Part shown: positions 15,601-27,600 of the stretch, piece by piece
How the letters are laid out: every line of letters begins with the position of its first letter
How positions within the stretch are numbered: the first letter of the stretch is position 1
Assembly: GCA_964019695.1 (NCBI GenBank)
Contig: OZ026524.1
Span: forward strand, 14,562,309-14,626,308
Direction of reading: 5' to 3'
DNA length: 64,000 nt
Origin: Loripinus fragilis
Taxonomy: Eukaryota > Mollusca > Bivalvia > Lucinida > Lucinidae
Notes under the pieces: generated by a model
Told to the model about the DNA's origin: nothing
The model's database searches: none
The model's input: only the letters and a program-made list of their open reading frames with translations
Made by a program: the position numbers and the translations under genes

Positions 15601-18600
15601 GCAGGGTTGGTAGCTTTGTGATTTTCCAGGGGATCCGGACCAGTATTGCTAAGAAACCCTATAATTTTGTGATTTTTTAAGGGGGGAGTCCTGACCCCCT
15701 ACCCCCACTGGATCTGCCCATGTAACCATTGTTTGATCGTGTGTGTTCGATAATCTGGTTGCTTTCAGAGTTCATCGCCACCTTCAGTTTCGCCAAACTC
15801 CTACTACACATTACCAATGCCCAAAAAGGTTAACGAGCCTGTACATGACAGTCCTAAAGTGGTACTGAAAGGTAAAGGATTGAAAGAAGCAGAAGTTAAC
15901 AGACCAGCTGTATTTCACATTGATGGAAGAAATGCTGGACCAGGCTAGTACCAGAATTACTTAAATTCATTACATCTGCATTATCCCCCATCAACCTTCT
16001 TATGGTGAGAAAATATTAAATCTCAATCATTTGTTTGGAGCAGGAACTCTGTTATATTCTGAGTTGGTTGCTGAGGTTTTTCTCATAAGAATGAAATATA
16101 TTTTTGAAACTATTAACTGCAGATAGTTACCGCCAAAGTAACACATGGTTATTATTAAAGCCACACATGCTTTTGCTCAGCTGAAGGTTGCTAATAATTT
16201 ATCCATATGCTTGTGATAAGGAGCTAGCTCTTATTTTCTTGAAATGGTGATACATTGTGGCATGAATCCTACACTAAAAGCAATTAATGAACATACTTAA
16301 GACTCTGTAAGCAAACATCCGACCATAATATATCACAATCAGGATATATGCTGTGTGATGCAGAGTCATATTTAGATAAACAAAACTACTGATATTGACC
16401 AGGAAATGCACAATCAAAGACCAGCCCACTGCACCATGGGGACGAGACATAATCAGGGCAGGCATACACACAACTCTCTCTTCCTCAGCAAGACGATTGC
16501 AATACTAGAAATGACAATGAAACAACATCACAAAACTTGGATCGAACACACACACACCTGCAAACAAATGGGTGCACCAACAGACAATGAATCAACAACA
16601 ACAGAACCATGGCCATTGAACAAACATCAGCAGAGACCACCAGGGGGCGGGGTCTTTACTATACTTTACTGGCCAAATATTGGCCCTAGATTCTGCTGTT
16701 GTTAGAACACAAATACTGTTTAACTCACAAGTAGAATGTTTACATATAGTTTTTTGAGAAAGTTACATAAAACAATGCATTGCATCATTTAAAACTGGCA
16801 AATATCATAATGACAGTTAAGGAAGAACAAAACTAAAAAGGTACACACAATAACACAATAATTAGGGTATAATGTGAAATACGTTTATATACATATATAT
16901 CTACATTTACAACGATATTGTAGGAGAGCCAGAGGCAAAGATAGCCAGCATAAAATCAGAGCCGCCCATACACATTCAACAAACTGGACCTAAACAGTAC
17001 AAATGTACATATGTCCCAAAGGTGCCAGGTAAGTTACATTAACTCTCTTGATCACTGAATATTCCTTCAAACTTGCTGCAATGATAATTGAAAGTATAAA
17101 TCTTTAAACATTAGGGTCAATTATTATAGCCTTGGCCATACATGCATTAACCCATATAAGCCTAGCTTCCTATTTGTGGGACATTGGTAAACAGTGTAGA
17201 CCCAGATTAGAAAATTATGTGGCATCTTATCAGAGGCAACGCTGTTTGCTTACAGAATGCTCTATTAAAATTTAAATAAAAATGAAAAATACCATCTGAC
17301 AACCTTTAAAATGGAAATGGACTGGTCTGATTGATAGGGTGGGGCTGATCTTTTCAGGAAACAGTAAGCTTAGGTACGATAAAGTACTTTTCTAAAGTAC
17401 AGTAATGTATATAACAGGCCCATAGCAAGTTTGATTGCAGATCCAGGGGTCACAAGTTCGATCACAGCCAGGTCCCATATTTTTGTGAAATTTAATGAAA
17501 TAAGTTCTATGGTCAATCTCTTCCTTCCACTGATACAAGAATGTTTGTTGTTAGTTTCAAGTGAAAGTATGTACACGAAGGAGTGGATAACCGCTTAGTA
17601 ACGCTTGCCCAGAAAAGTGTGGTTAGGTGAAGTGACCATCTCGACATGACCAAAGCTGTTGACTGGGACGTAAAGTAAGAAAGGTGGCAAAGATCAGGAC
17701 TCGAAACAATCAAGCACCACACCTGACCCAGGATACCACATGAGAAAGTGACAAAACCTCAAGCCAAACAAACAAACTCAAGTACTTTAAAGTATTTACA
17801 AGTGCATTTAGTCATTTCCTTGCTTACCATAGTTATAATTGAACAAGTTAAATTGGCATTCAAAGGTTACTTTTGTTTTGTTTGTTTTCTTGATGCTTTA
17901 CGTCCATGTCAACAATATTTAGTCATGTCTGGACGTTTTCCTACATTTCTTTGTCAAGCCAGTACAAGGCAGAGGATAAAGTGTCTTGCTCAAGGATACA
18001 ACACAGTGCCCCATGGAGAAAGGGATCCTTTGATCCCATGTCTAACATTCTACCGCTGAGCAACTGAGCTCCTATGAAGCAGATTATGCTATGTTAATTG
18101 GTTATTTGACACATACGTGACAAAGGCATTAGACAACTTATGCGAGTTGAACATTTCTTGTACTTCAACAACAGCAAAATCTAGGGCGAAGATTTGGTAC
18201 CAGTAAAATGCATTTAAGCCCCCCGATGGCTTAGGCTGCTGTCCATGCTCAGGGGGTGGTTCTGTTGTTGTTGACTTTTTGTTTATTGTTACTCCTATTG
18301 TGGGAGTCTGTTATTGTTCTGTCTTTTGTTGTACGTTACTTTATGCCAATTCTAGTATTGCAATCATCTTGATGGGAAGAGAGAGCTGGTTGCTTTACTT
18401 AATTTGTCTCCCTGATGTCTCGTGTTGGTTGGGTGACTCTTCCTCGCGGTGTCGTGGGGTTGTCTGCAGTTTGTGACTGTGGTATTTCTTGATCATGCTC
18501 ACTTACTATTTTCAAAAGAAAGTAAATGATTATGATTAGACAATACCTAAACCTCATATTGCAGAAAAATCTACGAACCATGAAGAAGAGCCACAGAGCA

Positions 18601-21600
18601 CTAACAGTCACAAGACACCAGGAAGACAACTAAAGTAAAACAACCAGCTCTCTTCCCTTATCATACTTTTAAATTAGCCTAGTCATTTAGCAATTTAATG
18701 ATTCATAAATTTCAAAGAGGATCTTATAAGAGTGCTCATGTTTTATTGAATTTATTAAACGAGTTGGGAAAAAGAGATACAATGCGAGGCTTGCCGTGCA
18801 TTTTATCTTTTTTTCGCAACGAGTTTATTAAATTCAATAATACAAGAGCACGAATGTTAGATTCTATTTATCATATGACATTAAGACAACTTCTTGTGTA
18901 AAAACGTTATAATTTTGTGTTATGTAGGCAACGTTGTTATGGACGTCATGACGTTTCCCGAAAATCGATAAACCACTAGTGGTTTACAAATTTTATTGCA
19001 TGGCGTTATTTCGCTCCCAGACGCGACGTCATATGATAAAAACGTTATATTCAATATGTTTGTATTTACAGGTGCCTATCTTCTTGATATTAAATGGGCC
19101 AATAAACCCTTAAAAGTGTGCCCCTTTAAGGTAGATGTTCATCAGCCAGTGTATCCAGAAAAAGTTGGTGTTACAGGCCCTAACATTAAGACAGGTGTTA
19201 TTGGAAAGGACCTTGATTTGCAGATAGATCCACGTGAGGCAGGGCATGGTATGTATCTCTTTATTAAACTCTTGATCTCTACACTGAATCAAAACATTGT
19301 CTTTACGTCCTATAGATAGTCCTCTTTTAATTTGGATGCCAACATTATGTTGTGAGTGATAAGGCCTCCAAAATGGAAATAAATGAAATTTACTGTCATA
19401 TTTCTTAACTAAAGCACATTTTGTGAGTACTCAAAAAACCAACCTACATCCTTACTATGTTTTATAGGAACTCGTTTAGATAGGGACCCTTTGTATAGAA
19501 TATTGGCTTGTTAAGGTAATAACTTTCATTGCATCATTTCATAATAGTCACACCCCAAATAAGTTGTTTATTCCGCATCCCAATATGGGCTTTGATGTGA
19601 GAAACCCTGTCCTTGGTGTTTGTGAACAACAAATGCGCAGAGCAGTCTGTGCATCCACGCAGTCTGATCAGCACCTCTGTCATTCATATTTAGAAAGTAT
19701 CATATCTAAACATGCAACTCAACTGATTTCAACCATAAATAGACCAGTTTATTGTAGAAATGACTGTAACAATGATATCTTAGTTCTTAGAAAAATTGTA
19801 CTGAATTTCGCTGCTACACTTAGCATACTTGTTTTTACTCCATGACACAGTCTATGTCTTCATTTTATGTCTATGCTAGAATAACACAGCAGGGAATTAT
19901 GGTCTCCTGACAGATATGTATTTGTTAGTGTCAATCAAATCGATAAAGTTATATTGCAATTTTTAGAATCTGGGTTATTTAGTGATTTATGTTACTAAAT
20001 CTGAAATCAAAAGTGTGTTTGGTCATATGATTGGGAACAGGCCTCCAGATAAGAGTGCGTACTAGAAAACTTTTCTTATTTCTCAACCACGACACATGTT
20101 ATCGGTACTCAAAAGAACCATATCAATCAGATGTTTTTTTGAGCACACAAAACATATGTTTAACTGGTGGGTAAGAAAATAATCACAATTTTACGCTTTT
20201 TTTTTTTTTTTTTTTTTTTTTTTGTTGCTTTACTGGCCCTATAATGGTGAGAAAGAAATGAGATAGAACAAAGTTGAAGTATACCTGAATGAAGCCATTG
20301 ATTCAGTTTGACTGGTGTTTGCTTTGTTATAACTTTGTCATATCATTAGATGTAAGTCAAAGCTATTATTCCTTCCTGGATTGTATGTTTGATGTATTCA
20401 GATAAGAAACCGCCTATGCGTAAGTAAGGGCTGGTATTAGATGACTCATAAATAAATATCCACATGTATAATTGTCAATATTCAGATCACCATTTGCTGC
20501 ATTGGATGGATTAGCTTAAGAATGTCCATAAAATCTTGTGTGAAATAACTTCATTAATTACCCAAGTCTTAAGTCAAGTTGAAATGATTTCATGTTTATT
20601 TATAAGAAGTTGAATGTACTAAATGTATACTTCAAAAAGAAAATAAAACAAAGACTTGAAAACAATTATTGGCTACAAGCTTGCTTTGGTCAAGCACGGA
20701 GTCTTTAAGAGTTAATAATTTCTTTATAAAACTTGGTCTGCATGCTAAGTTCTTCTGATAACTTTCTTTCTCTTGATCACATTTATATACTTTCTGTATT
20801 GAACTACATACTTGTAACAGTTCAAATGTGATTCTCAGGTATTTTGTTCATCATTTGTTTTATCAGGTATCAGAATATGCTTCTAAAGCTAGAAATACAA
20901 TTATGCAAATATCAAATATTTCCATTTCTTAAAAGATATTGTAATCAAGTTGGCTTTAGTATTGAGTATTGGATTTTGAGACTGAAGTTATTTCAACAAG
21001 ATTAAATGTAATTTGGACGATGTGGCTATGCATTTTCATAATAGATATCCCATGCATATTAAAAATGAACTATGTAGTTGCTTTTTGTTTTCAGATGGTA
21101 TAGGTAAATCATGCATCATCTTCTAACAATTCATGCTTCAAACTAACTAGGCCTGGACACAAGAAAACCAGGCCCAAGCTTTTAAAACTTTTTCATACTC
21201 AACTCCACTGAGAACGCAGTTTCAACTACTCATAAAAACTGATATACCAACAAATAAAGAAGTCTTACATTCAATATTGTGGCTATTTCTTGTCTCTTAG
21301 CAAGCTGATTCCAGCCATTGGACTGGCCCCAAGGTTATAAAAACATTCATGCTCAACTCAGCTGAGCACGAAATTTATCATTGTCATAAATGTTAAAAAT
21401 GCTAACAAATGTTGGCATTTTAACATTTATCAGCATGATTAATACAACATCTGAGAGACTTAATGCAAGAACCTTCTTCATCTGTCGGTATTTAAGATTT
21501 TTTTGAGCACATGAAATTTAATGCTCAGTATAGTTGAGTATGAAAAAAGATTTATAACCTATGGGCCAGTCCTCTGGATCTGCAGTCCGATATGGCTGGA

Positions 21601-24600
21601 ATCAGTTTGCTAAGAAACAGCAATTAGCCACAATATTGAAACTTTTTCAAAGAGCAAATAGTATTGATGATACCATGCAGGCGATTCTGAGTGTTTTGGG
21701 TTTGCATGTAACAAAATCAAGTTTTCTTGTGGCATGGCAAACTATCTTGCAAGTGTTCAATTTAAAACTTTTTATCATATGACTTCGCGTCTGGGAGTGA
21801 AATAACGCCATGCAATAAAATCTGTAAACCACTTGTGGTTTATCGATTTACGGGAAACGTTATGACGTCCATAGCAACGTTGCGTACATAATGACAATAT
21901 TATAACGTTTTACCGTCAGCAATGAAACTTCAAAGATATCTTAAATAATGTCATATGATAAATAGAATCTAACATTCTTGCTCTTGTATTATTGAATTTA
22001 TTAAACTCGTTGCGAAAAAGAGATAAAATGCTCGGCAAGCCTCGTATTTTATCTCTTTTCCCCAACTCGTTTAATAAATTCAATAAAACATGAGCACTCA
22101 TGTAAGATCCTCTATATAAATAATATGCTAGGACTTGCAGTGTTTGTTGAATTAATTCACCTGTCAGTGTGTATAAAATGATTTTCATTATATAGGCATA
22201 ATGGTAATTGTGATCATGTCCAGTAATCAAAGGGTCATATCTCGAGAGTGCTTTGTCTTCTCTTTACTAGCACCAAATAATATACTATCCCACAAGTCTA
22301 CTGACAAGACTGTGTAGATGTACAGGCACTTCTTGGCTAAGCAGCTTAGTACATGACAATTTTCACTTACATATAAACTCTCCAAACATATTGACACTTA
22401 ATATCACATGAGCCCGTTTAAATGCGTGGAATTATGATGTAGACATGATATTTCGCTATATGAATTCATTATTCTTTTCTAATATCGCAGTATGTTGGTC
22501 AATAAAAAGGAACAATTGATAATTAAAGAGAAAAATCATGGAACACAGCACATTAGTCAGTAAAATATAAATTCCACGACATTTTATATTGTACTTTTCT
22601 AGTTTTTGCCTTATGTTGAGACATCAGCATGTATCACATTTTAGGTACTTGGGTCTCTTTGTCATATTTTTTCTGTAGTTATTTCTATATTTGCCCTTGC
22701 TAGTTGGAAATAATGAAGAAAAAATATTATATGTGGTCATAAACGCTATAAACATTACATCCTCTAGATACCTTAATTGGGAGGGAACGTTGTTTAAAAT
22801 ATTTCATAAATAAGTATTTATCTGCTGTATGAAGACAAAAAAGTTTGAAATAATTCTTGAATTTCCCCATAAAATAAATTTAAGTAAAATATCATATCAA
22901 AGTATAAGAAAATACATGAATAAATGAACGACCCACAATCTTACTTTGACAATTTAAATGTGATTAGATTGTTTCCTTTTTGTCTGTGATGATGCATTGT
23001 ATAAGTTAGGAAGCCTCCAAGCGAGCTAAACAAGTTTGTGTTTTAATAACAACAGAACCTAGGGCAAAGATTTGACACCAGTATAATGCATTGAAGCCCC
23101 CTCCCTCCCAGCTTCTTCAGCTGTTGTCCGTTCTAAGGCAGTGGCTCTGTTGTTGCTGATTCATTATGTACTACTACTCCCATTGTTTGTGGGGGTTCTA
23201 TGTTTGGTCCTTGTTTTGTTATGCAGTACTTTGTGTCCTTTCTAGTTTTATGATCATCTTGATGACGAAAAGAGAGGTGATTGTTTTAATTCAATTGTCT
23301 TCATGATGTCATGTTAGTGTTCTTTGGCTATTCCTCATGGTGCTGATGGTTGGTCTGCAGTGTTTGGTGGTGGTATTTGATCAGACACACTTACTTTTCA
23401 ATAGCTTTACTTATGATAACCAGATTGTTGAAAAGGGAATAATTGCATTTTCGTTGTGAAACATTTTCAGACCCTTAAATATAAATGTATGACAAAAGAC
23501 AGTATAACAACTTTATCTTGGTTGATTTTAGTTTTTTAACTGCATGTGCATAGCAAACAGTAGTGAATGATTTCAATAAATGTATTAAATGACAACAAAT
23601 GTGTAGCATGATATATTGTTAATTTGAGCATAATACATATTGTTACTTAACATGTATGCATGGCATTAACTCTATCCCAAAAGTAGTATTTTAGCACTTA
23701 AAGTAAGCATGCAGCAACAGGATGGTACTTGAAAATGTAATGATTATTTATCCCCATACACCTTTGTAGACCAGAAACCTCAAAACAGGTATTTTGGCAA
23801 AAAGGGAAGACCAGACTCTGCACTGTTTTCTAAGACAAAATCGATCTTCGATAATAGACGTACATTTTATTTAGGAAAATATCTTATTCTAAAAACGTCT
23901 TTTTGTACATTATTCCAGCGACAGACGAAAAGACTTATTTAATCTTGATAACCGTCTGCTTTATTACTAGCAAAGCGGTGGTTCTGTTGTTGTTGATTCA
24001 TTGTTTATAGTTGCTTCCATTGTATATTGGGTTTCATGGGTGAAAGTTCCAATATTCAAAAATCCTGATCTTTCGAACTCTGATCTTAAACTTGCAGTAT
24101 GCCCTCTAAATATTAACAATTTGAAGTTTATATGGTGAATTGTCTTAAGACAGACCCAATAAAAATCAGAGAACCTATTGTAATCTTCCCAATTCAGCAT
24201 TTTGAGGCTGATTTTCTATGGAAAGTCAGTCTCAAAATCCTTAATTCAGGAATAATCCTGAAAACTTTCAACCATGGGGTTTGTATTTGCTCCTTGTTTT
24301 GTAATAGGGAAATTAGTGTCCTTTCTTGATGTGCAATCATTTTGCCGAGGAAATAAGAGCTGGTTACTTTACTTTAAATGTGTGCATGTTGTTGTGTAGT
24401 TTTGAGTGTTCTGTGCCCCTTTCTTGTGGTGCCAATGGTTGATCTGTGGTCTGTGATTGTGGTATTTCCTGGTCATACTCCATTGCGCTTTCTGTCCAAA
24501 TCGCTTGAATGCACATGCTCAGTTGTGTGTCGCTTCTAACCTATGGGTTTAGTACTGCTTGTATATTAGCTGTCCTATTTGATGTAGATTGTGTTACTCT

Positions 24601-27600
24601 GACTAAACATACAGTACAATGCTCTGTCAGTAAACTTGAGGAAAGGTTTGTTTGTTGGTGGTGCAGATTTATCCATCTAACAAGTTGTTTCATCCCATAT
24701 ACAATACACGTACCAAGCTTGATGTTTAAAATAGCATGAAAAATCTAAAAAAACAACATTTGGTTCTTGGTTAACTGTTGAAGGTCTGCAAGTTAGAACA
24801 CCCAAGTTTAACACTAGACAATCTTGCAAAACTATTTGAACAGTACGTCCTGTAAATGCTGCAAGTGCCACTTTAAGGACTATCAATTTACTTTAGAAAC
24901 CCTGTTTATACCCTACTTAGCATGGTTGTTCCTAGCCTTCAGGTGTGTTTGTGTTGACTGATGCAAAATCAGCCTAGATAAAAGTGTCACTGCAACTCTG
25001 TCAATACATAATGCAAAATGACAGTTAATATGACCAGATTTTGACACAATCACACTTTGATATGACACCAGGTGAAAGAACGCATGGTCATTTAAGTTAA
25101 AGAGCCTTACCTTTCTTTAGTTGTAACCCACAGGTATGTCAAACAGCTGGATATGTAGTAATTTGGAAAGAGAAACATTTGGTCTTTTGGAATAGACAGA
25201 TAAACAGCATTTGGTGAAATGTATATAGTTTTAGATTTGATTGATAAATGTCAAATCAAATACATTTCGAAAATTGCAATGGTCATGCCATCATTAAAAG
25301 TTTGCTCTGAGAGGACTCCAAGCTGACATTGAGGTTTTAAATGTAGCTGTGTTTGGATTCTTTAAGCAACATTAAACACAAAAAATAAACTAATTTACAG
25401 CAAATGTTGTGTCATCCTATCTTTCCATTGACGATTACATTTTGGTAAAATTCTTACAAATGCCAAAGCAGCATTTGATATTTTACTATTGTTTAAACTG
25501 AATGGTGCTTGCTTTAGTTCTTTCTTTTCAGCAACTTAAAACGTTATATTACCATTTTTCTAACTTAAAAGCGTATGTCGCACAAAAACTTGTCATTGAT
25601 ATCCCCATTTTTAAAGAAATATGTAGATCATGGTCACCTGGTGTCTGAAGAAGCTAGCTAATCAGGGTCTAGAAATTTTCAACATCATTATGGTTTAGTA
25701 TCAGATTTGAAGTTACCTTATTGGCTTTGCTAGAACTCAAATGTTCTGACATTCACAGCTCTAAAAAGAGCTCAGTTTGTGTGCTAAACATGCTATTTTA
25801 ATATGATAATATGTCTATGAGGACTGAAGAAAATTACAGACTTAATGACAGCATATTTTATATCATTATTGCACTACTTACTCTTACGTATTCCTATTTC
25901 ACTAGGGGAGCTAACTGTTGACTGTATAGATCCTGATGGACAACCAGTGAATGTCAATTTGACTGATAATTTTGATGGAACATATAGACTAAGAGTGAGG
26001 CCAGTCAAACCAGGAAAACACATTTTGAATATCCGATTAAATAAACAGCATGTGTTTGGTAAGTACATTTTTATTCACTGGTAAGATGAAAACCATTATC
26101 AGTATAATTGATGTACATCATGTCTAAACCATGGCTCACTCATGTATTGATTGATTGATAATGATGTATGCAAAAACATATTCATACATGCTGTGAAGTG
26201 CTTGAAATGGTGAACTATACTGAAGAGTTGACAAGTGCTGAAGCTGCTAAACCATGTAGTTCTCATAATGTTTAGAAATTGAAACAACAACACAACTTGT
26301 AATGTGTGTTGATATTTTCATAAAACTGTGTTCTAAGATAACTGTTTGGGTTATAAAAAACCTTGAAAAGTAAAAAAGAAATTACTCAACTTTTTATCAA
26401 CTATGTGCAATATAACTTCTAGATATTAACATATGCAATAGGGTATTGATTACCCTTCTAGAAAATAATCAAATTTATAGTAATTACTTTCTCTATCATC
26501 TTATTAACTCCTTGAACACTTATAGATCAATCTATCTATCTCAATAAGCCAGGGACGATTCATTGTACATGTCAAGGTACCACGATTTACAATTTCAAAA
26601 TTAAGATATATTTGTGTCCCTGATGACAGGTTTCTTTTAATTGAAGACCCAGATTAAATGCTGCATTTTGCACCATTTTATCTTGGTCTAAACTGTTTGC
26701 TAAAGATAAAATTTATGGGCTGTCGGTATATATATACTGAACAGCAAAAGAAACGCATATTTTGCATATTTGGTATAGTGTATAAATTGAGGTTTAAATA
26801 CTTTTTTAATGATAAGTAAGGTATCATTGATGTATTGGTGATGTGTATTATCAAATGCATCACAAATGGATGGCTCATTGGAATAATGATAATAAAGGGG
26901 CGTAACTCTGGGCATAATAAAATAACTCATAATAAAGGCGACTTTCGAGATGGTGTATGCCTAAAACCACTGAACGGAATTGAATGAAAATCACTCTGCG
27001 TGACAATCATGGCATACAGACTACTTATGAAGTTTAAATTTTCGGATATTCTTTACAGTGGACTATTTTGATCCAGTTACATTATCGGACAATTAACCGG
27101 AAGTGTGTTTAATACAGGCAAGAAAGGGTCCAAACAATTGTTTAAAATGGTTCTGTTGGGCACTACCTTACATGACGTCAATCATACTGTTCCAGATATT
27201 CTTACACCCCAAGATTCCTGTGGTTTTCAATACCAATGCAAAAATGCAAAAAATGAAGATTTTCTGATTAGCAGTATAATTTCTACAGCAGTGAATTTTA
27301 AAGTTTTATGCTGTTTTCTTATCTGTTACAGTGTGTTCTGGTGACTCGCAATGAAATCGGATTCAAATCTTGTATTTTCCAATGTACTGTGCTGTTTTTG
27401 CGTTTTTTGCATTAATTAACAAAAAATATTATTAACTGTATAATGACGAAAGATATGGTCTGGGACTAATGCATGAGTACGATCAAACATGTTCATGTCA
27501 TTGAGGGTTAAATTTGATGAGGGCTTCTGGTATGAAATGGATATTGAAAATATGCGTTTCTTTTGCTGTCAAGTATACATGTATTGTTAAAATTAGCTGA

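Larger units (their letters stand above)
12325..15768 (+). other. Filamin intron with two Tc1-type elements
   Basis: Contains the elements at 12548-13336 and 13680-15351, CAAACAGTG-type fragments around 13350-13450 and 15360-15450, and a repeat fragment at 15540-15725 related to 30553-30830 and 41780-42115. No host exon is seen. Confidence 0.65.
17029..19071 (+). other. Filamin intron with SINE and repeats
   Basis: Contains a possible tRNA-like fragment near 17420-17490 (cacaagttcgatcacagcc), the SINE at 17868-18073, two dispersed-family pieces (18130-18520 and 18510-18670, opposite orientations) and a CACTAGTGG-family copy that reaches almost to the 3' splice site. Confidence 0.6.
19249..25905 (+). 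other. 6.7 kb filamin intron
   Basis: Holds a hairpin unit near 19630-19685 (reverse of the CTGATCAGACTG type), an AAAGAACC-type hairpin at 20080-20165, a poly-T run, the MITE at 21325-21567, the inverted CACTAGTGG copy and reverse copies of the roughly 400-bp family at 22965-23400 and 23975-24490. No gene is seen. Confidence 0.6.

Noticed and set aside
16406..16705. 99-codon plus-strand frame
   Set aside because: It lies inside a copy of the dispersed roughly 400-bp family, whose other copies do not keep the frame.
18996..19319. 107-codon frame as a single gene
   Set aside because: Only 19072-19248 is coding; the rest is intron read-through around a filamin exon with clear splice sites.
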